A stretch of DNA of 64,000 bases. Origin: JAVEDQ01 sp963783105. GTDB taxonomy: Bacteria; Actinomycetota; Actinomycetes; Frankiales; Frankiaceae. The stretch covers positions 62,001 to 126,000 of the forward strand of contig CAWAMI010000001.1 of the NCBI GenBank assembly GCA_963783105.1, in the 5' to 3' direction. Shown here piece by piece: positions 61,101 through 64,000 of this stretch; the stretch's first letter is position 1; each line of letters begins with the position of its first letter. The position numbers were made by a program, and so were the translations under genes. A model generated the notes under the pieces. That model was not told the DNA's origin, ran no database searches, and saw nothing but the letters and a program-made list of their open reading frames with translations.

Positions 61101-61905
61101 GCTCGGGCACGCCAGCTCGGACTGGACCGGCCGGGACGTCCTCGACCTGGTCGACGACGAGGACAGGGAGCGGCTCGAGCGCGCCCTGCACGGCGAGTGG
61201 TCGGAGGGCGAGGGCGACCGCGTCGTGGCCGACGTCCGGCTGCGCACCGTTGACGGCGGCGTCCGCTGGTTCGACGTCGGCATCGTCGACCTCCGCCGCA
61301 ACCCGGCGGTCTCCGGGCTGCTGCTGACCTGCCACGAGATCGGTGAGCGCAAGCGGCTGCAGGACGAGCTGAGCCATCGGGCCCGCCACGACGTGCTCAC
61401 CGGCCTGCCGAACCGCGCCACCTTCGCCGCGCACCTGACCGCGATGACCGCCGCCTCGGCGGACCGGCCGTCACCGTTCGCCGTGCTGTTCATCGACCTC
61501 GACCACTTCAAGCCGGTGAACGACCGCTTCGGCCACGACGCGGGTGACGCCGTGCTCCAGGCGGTGGCCCGGCGGCTCGAGGCCGCGGTGCGGGGCAACG
61601 ACCCGCGTTCCCAGGACCTCGTCAGCCGGCTCGGGGGCGACGAGTTCGCGATCCTGCTGAGCCGGATCGATGACCTGGAGGCGCGTCGCGTGGCGGACCG
61701 CATCCTCGCGGCCATCGCGGAGCCGATCACCCTGCCGGACTCGGTCGGCGGGGCCGCGGTGCAGATCCGCGCCACGATCGGCATCGCGTTCTCCGACCCG
61801 GGCGTCGACCTCCTGCAGCCCGACTCGGTCGTGCAGCGCGCCGATAGCGCGATGTACGCCGCCAAGGCGGCCGGTCGCGGACAGTACGCGGTCTTCAGCG
61901 GCTGA
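58132..61905 (+). CDS. duplicated sensor-PAS-GGDEF protein (two diguanylate cyclase modules in one polypeptide)
   Basis: A 1257-residue membrane protein made of two similar halves offset by 648 residues. Each half has a membrane helix, an extracytoplasmic sensor (~230 residues), a second helix, a PAS domain (KNAHDIVLVVDRSSTLTFVS; HNAHDIVVAVDGSGRTTFVS) and a GGDEF domain. GGDEF motifs are intact at ~520 (CRFGGDEFGVLL) and ~1168 (SRLGGDEFAILL), each with an RxxD inhibitory site (RPGD and RSQD). Helices are at ~22-44, 293-313, 672-692 and 925-942. Role: c-di-GMP synthesis from two external inputs; dimerisation could occur within one chain. GTG 58132 has no ribosome binding site. Confidence 0.9.
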   Translation: MTLRRFSVRSRPTTSATLRRAVPLILGLVVVLALAALSISLGRANVGDAEHERLAERGRLVRQIGSYVTQAYDADKLRNDVARAPFNPSSPEVNELLLQQFQVTPTGDPNIIVALFDRSGKQIASRPKRNDLAVGVLGDAWQQALGGQVKETQTFRLGDQVLRAYAVPVGAGPRPWAVLVAVPREESGQQFHQRLKGLGADSGGLSTVDARGIVLTSWDPASIGSQQLSTAEMDALHASPTGFREWYSGEGRDRTVTMAAVNPNSGYAQVFSQRTEVLFADLHRAQHLRDGTVLAVLVVALAGLGLLGWRRERTARRAAARLHALLKNAHDIVLVVDRSSTLTFVSPAIEDLLGHDETAWTGHPLFDLVHPDDAGRVAAVVADACDGRLLNVRLRASDGSVRWFDIESSEVSGDERLSGTLLTCHDVGERKGLQDQLTFRASHDELTGLANRAVFCERLDALVGRSEQPASGFAVLFVDLDHFKPVNDTLGHDAGDQVLRTAAARLSSGVRPGDLVCRFGGDEFGVLLPGADQATACEIAQGLVRSVRAPIAVGTALVHIDASIGVTLSGGSASQHSEGLIREADEAMYLAKQAGRGRFAVHPGRAAGIPAPRTGAGAEVGPLPGPALLPVVEPRRRPGFPKAVARAERRTLRQVLGHLLPLVVAGALVVGIAALGAVQETRATTAAENKRVAERSDLTLRVAEYSAIVTDPRRLMPAVGQAPWNVDDLSANTAILEAFSHSPAAGTNSVVAVAKLDGTIAASYPAGATVDLPRSDVTFRNAVRGTPGFSRLYAVDTMPRGWYALPVVLDGSPRAILLIGQSARDTEVSKLQEAVGSLGFGEGGLSTVDRGGFVYASWDRRKIGTKLVDARDLAGLSLGEVRRIDRNGVTMLISPAWAAGDPSLRFTVFRQPTDVFFGDLRSGQTTRNALLFGLVCAAVLGLALLNRRRELAERRSSARLQTLLHNAHDIVVAVDGSGRTTFVSSAIEGLLGHASSDWTGRDVLDLVDDEDRERLERALHGEWSEGEGDRVVADVRLRTVDGGVRWFDVGIVDLRRNPAVSGLLLTCHEIGERKRLQDELSHRARHDVLTGLPNRATFAAHLTAMTAASADRPSPFAVLFIDLDHFKPVNDRFGHDAGDAVLQAVARRLEAAVRGNDPRSQDLVSRLGGDEFAILLSRIDDLEARRVADRILAAIAEPITLPDSVGGAAVQIRATIGIAFSDPGVDLLQPDSVVQRADSAMYAAKAAGRGQYAVFSG

Positions 61906-61964
61906 GGGCCGGCAGCTCGTCGAAGCCTCTGCAGCGGCACCGGGCACTGGTGCAGCATGTGCGG

Positions 61965-62666
61965 ATGCGCGAAAGGTCCGGACGTGACGCAGGCCTTCCC
62001 GAGCTGTGGCCGATGGCGCCCCCGAAGGCCGGCCAATTGAGACCCTGGCCGGCCGCCGGAATCCTGTTCGCGGGGTCGGTCGCCGTCCTCGGAATCGCCG
62101 GCCTCGTCGCCCTGCTGGCCCAGGAGACGCTGTTGTTCCCCAGCCTCGGGCCCACAGCGATGCTGTTCTTCGCCCGCCCGCTCCCACCCGAGCAGTCGGT
62201 GGGCACCACGATCCTCGGGCACTGGGTGGGGATCCTCGTGGGCCTCGGCTGCCTGCTCGCCTTCGGGCTCCGCGACGACGGTTCGGCGATCGTCTCCGGG
62301 CTCAGCGGCGTGCGCGTCGCCGCCGCCGCCCTGTCCGTCGGGCTGACCGCGGCCGCACTGCGGCTGCTCAAATCCCCGCATGCACCGGCCGGGGCGAGCA
62401 CGCTCATCGTCAGCCTCGGGCTGCTGACCAGCACGATGCAGCTGGCGATGATGGCGCTGTCGGTGGTCCTGGTGGCGCTGATCGGCTGGGCGACGAACCT
62501 GGTCGTCGGCGTCCGCGTGCCGATGTGGCCGGACCGCAGGACGGCCACCGGCGACGAGGTCGGCGAGCGGATGCCGGTCCCCTGGAAGCCGGCCTCCGTC
62601 GATGCGGGATCCGCGACGACCGTCATGCCGCGACCGGACTTCCGCTCGGGGCCGCCCCCCGCCTGA
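61965..62666 (+). CDS. HPP-family membrane protein
   Basis: A 233-residue HPP protein with four or more helices. FPSLGPTAMLFFARPLPPEQS and GHWVGILVG are the family signatures; HAPAGASTLIVSLG replaces the usual HPPA. Plastid and cyanobacterial relatives transport nitrite, but function here is unknown. ATG 61965 is chosen; GTG 61950 is an alternative. It begins 59 nt after the GGDEF gene. The C-terminal ~45 residues are hydrophilic. Confidence 0.8.
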   Translation: MRERSGRDAGLPELWPMAPPKAGQLRPWPAAGILFAGSVAVLGIAGLVALLAQETLLFPSLGPTAMLFFARPLPPEQSVGTTILGHWVGILVGLGCLLAFGLRDDGSAIVSGLSGVRVAAAALSVGLTAAALRLLKSPHAPAGASTLIVSLGLLTSTMQLAMMALSVVLVALIGWATNLVVGVRVPMWPDRRTATGDEVGERMPVPWKPASVDAGSATTVMPRPDFRSGPPPA

Positions 62667-62807
62667 CGGACCGAGCGAGATCATTCCGGCCGAATCGGTT
62701 GTCCGGCAACCGCCAGGAATGGGAACATTCTGCTCCGCGGACGCGACGTCCGTCCGCCGCCGCTCCGACCCGGCCCCTCGGTTCGGCGTTCGTTCTCAGG
62801 AGGCCGC

Positions 62808-63431
62808 ATGCGACGAACCACTCCCGACCTGACCGGCTCGCGCAAGACCGTCTACCACGCCGTCTCCGTCGGCCTGATGACCCTCACGATCCTGTACGTG
62901 CTCTGGACCAACTACGTCATGTTCGTCGGGGGCAACCTGCCGCTGACGAACATCCACCTCAGCGACGGCAGCACCGGCGGTGGGCTGGCGATGCTGCTCA
63001 TCGGTGACCTCATCATCGTGCTGCTGGTCTGGCTGCTCCTCGACGGCGTCCTGCTGAACCTGCTGTACATGGTGCTGGTCAAGGGGCAGCCGCGCTCGGC
63101 CGAGCCGGAGCGGCAGAACGCGTGGCAGGGCGGCCCGAGCCAAGCCGCGTGGCCGCAGGGTCAGCCTCAGAACCCGCCTCCCTATCCGCCGGGCCAGTGG
63201 CAGGGCCAGCCCCCACAGGGCAACTGGCAGGGCCAGCCCCCACAGGGCAACTGGCAGGGCCAGCCCCCACAGGGTTGGGGCCCCCCGCCGCCGCCCGCAC
63301 CGCCTGCTCCGAGCGGGCCGTACCCGCCTTCGGGCGAGGAGGCGGGCCGGTTGGTCGGGCCGGGCACCTCAGGCCGGCAGTCGCCGGGATCATCGAACGA
63401 CCAGGGATTTCCCGAGAACTCCCCGCGCTGA
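62808..63431 (+). CDS. two-helix membrane protein with Gln/Pro repeat tail
   Basis: A 207-residue protein. Two helices (VGLMTLTILYVLWTNYVMFV; GLAMLLIGDLIIVLLVWLLL) are followed by a Pro/Gln/Gly/Trp-rich tail with three 9-residue NWQGQPPQG repeats. AGGAGG lies 5 nt before the ATG. Function unknown; such tails are seen in actinobacterial membrane proteins. Confidence 0.75.
   Translation: MRRTTPDLTGSRKTVYHAVSVGLMTLTILYVLWTNYVMFVGGNLPLTNIHLSDGSTGGGLAMLLIGDLIIVLLVWLLLDGVLLNLLYMVLVKGQPRSAEPERQNAWQGGPSQAAWPQGQPQNPPPYPPGQWQGQPPQGNWQGQPPQGNWQGQPPQGWGPPPPPAPPAPSGPYPPSGEEAGRLVGPGTSGRQSPGSSNDQGFPENSPR
63198..63275 (+). repeat. 27-bp tandem repeat, 3 copies (third incomplete)
   Basis: Units begin at 63198, 63225 and 63252. 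They are identical except at the end of the third and encode WQGQPPQGN in the tail of the membrane protein. Confidence 0.95.
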
Positions 63432-63553
63432 CGGGCGTACCTCCGCGCCGTCGCACGCAGCCCCAGGGCCTGGTCGCGCGTACGCTGCCCGGCGAATTGC
63501 TGCTGCAGAGTGGGCATGACAGGTGCTACGTGACGACGACCGAGGGGGCGGGC

Positions 63554-64000
63554 GTGGATCGAGTCGAGCCGAGCAGCTCGCACGACTCGGACGCGTGGGT
63601 CCTGCCGACCAGCGAGCACGCTGCGGATCGCTACGCGGCCCTGCTCGACATCGCCTTCGACCTCAGCTGCCTGGTCGACAGCTCAGGCTCGGTCCACTAC
63701 GCCAGCCCGTCGGTGCTGCGCATCCTCGGCCGCTGCGCCCAGGATGCCTCGTCCTTCGACATCTTCACCTGCCTGCATCCCGACGACGCCGAAGGCTTCC
63801 GTCAGCTCCTCGATGCCGTGGTGCGCGGCACCGAGCCGGTGCGCACGCGTGGACGCGTCCGCACCGCCGACGGTTCCTACCGCCTCATCGAAGCTCTGGC
63901 GGTCAACCTGCTCGACGACCCGCAGGTCGGCGGCATCGCGCTCGCCGGCCGCGACCTCACCGGCGAGCAGGAGGCGCGACGGCAGGCCCGGAGCGCCCAG
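63554..64000 (+). CDS. PAS-domain sensor protein (3' partial)
   Basis: The frame is open to the right edge; 149 codons are visible. Residues ~30-140 form a PAS fold: YAALLDIAFDLSCLVDSSGS, HYASPSVLRILGRC, FTCLHPDDAEGFRQLLDAVV, then a PAC-like GGIALAGRDLTGEQEARRQA. The output domain is outside the window; GGDEF, EAL or a kinase are all possible. GTG at 63554 has GAGGGGG 5 nt upstream; GTG 63530 is an alternative. Confidence 0.82.
   Translation, partial: MDRVEPSSSHDSDAWVLPTSEHAADRYAALLDIAFDLSCLVDSSGSVHYASPSVLRILGRCAQDASSFDIFTCLHPDDAEGFRQLLDAVVRGTEPVRTRGRVRTADGSYRLIEALAVNLLDDPQVGGIALAGRDLTGEQEARRQARSAQ

Noticed and set aside
56743..61434. 1563-codon open frame on the minus strand
   Set aside because: It is antisense to the SDR and double-GGDEF genes and has an Arg/Gln/His/Pro-rich low-complexity translation with no domains; typical GC-rich shadow.
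63198..63275. Regular repeats resembling a CRISPR array
   Set aside because: Direct tandem copies without spacers, in frame in a protein tail, and no cas gene nearby.

Overview
The window is very GC-rich (low seventies percent by eye). It uses many GTG starts and at least one well-supported TTG, and many genes are joined by 4-nt GTGA/ATGA overlaps. It carries actinobacterial marker genes: MurT/GatD, a SARP-type regulator, a ScbR-like TetR, an SCO6745-family protein, a TadA-associated protein and a wax ester synthase/DGAT. I read it as chromosome of a high-GC actinobacterium, plausibly a soil or surface dweller. Genus cannot be fixed from the sequence. No insertion sequence, phage, plasmid or CRISPR signature was seen.

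Layout. 1-6.2 kb: end of a RecQ helicase fused to a phosphoribosyltransferase-like domain, a wax ester synthase, a YbhN-type membrane protein, a VanZ-like protein and a flavin oxidase. 6.3-15.4 kb: a 1290-residue SARP/ATPase/LuxR regulator with direct repeats in its upstream region, a Na+/H+ antiporter, a PAS-GGDEF-EAL protein, a small AsnC-like protein, a stress-type membrane protein behind a SigB-like promoter, and an alpha/beta hydrolase. 15.4-21.7 kb: a macro-like/SIR2 fusion, then an aldehyde dehydrogenase/fatty-alcohol-oxidase pair and a PH-domain membrane protein. 21.9-28.4 kb: a 51-residue membrane peptide, the heme oxygenase/bacteriophytochrome-PP2C light-sensing operon and a pair of CNNM/CorC proteins. 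28.4-37.9 kb: SCO6745-like protein, ScbR-like TetR, SbcCD, an MFS symporter and Dtd. 37.9-46.7 kb: cell-envelope block with GatD-MurT, an M23 peptidase and a four-gene sugar operon (GT9, GT4, HldE, GT2) whose hldE has a one-base frameshift. 46.8-53.2 kb: SseB-like protein, a second RecQ, AzlCD, the TadA-associated protein and TadA, and tRNA-Ser(CGA). 53.3-64 kb: a copper-radical oxidase with LGFP repeats, a lytic transglycosylase behind a c-di-AMP (ydaO) riboswitch, an SDR, a duplicated double diguanylate cyclase, an HPP protein, a repeat-bearing membrane protein and the start of a PAS protein.

How they fit together. Two nucleotide second messengers recur. c-di-GMP is represented by PAS-GGDEF-EAL, the tandem sensor-GGDEF protein and perhaps the truncated PAS protein at the right edge. 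c-di-AMP is represented by the riboswitch on a cell-wall hydrolase. Envelope building and turnover is the second theme: MurT/GatD, M23, transglycosylase and glycosyltransferases. Lipid oxidation and storage is a third. A feature running through the window is short tandem repeats, usually in multiples of 3 nt and in frame, at protein tails, linkers and inserts.
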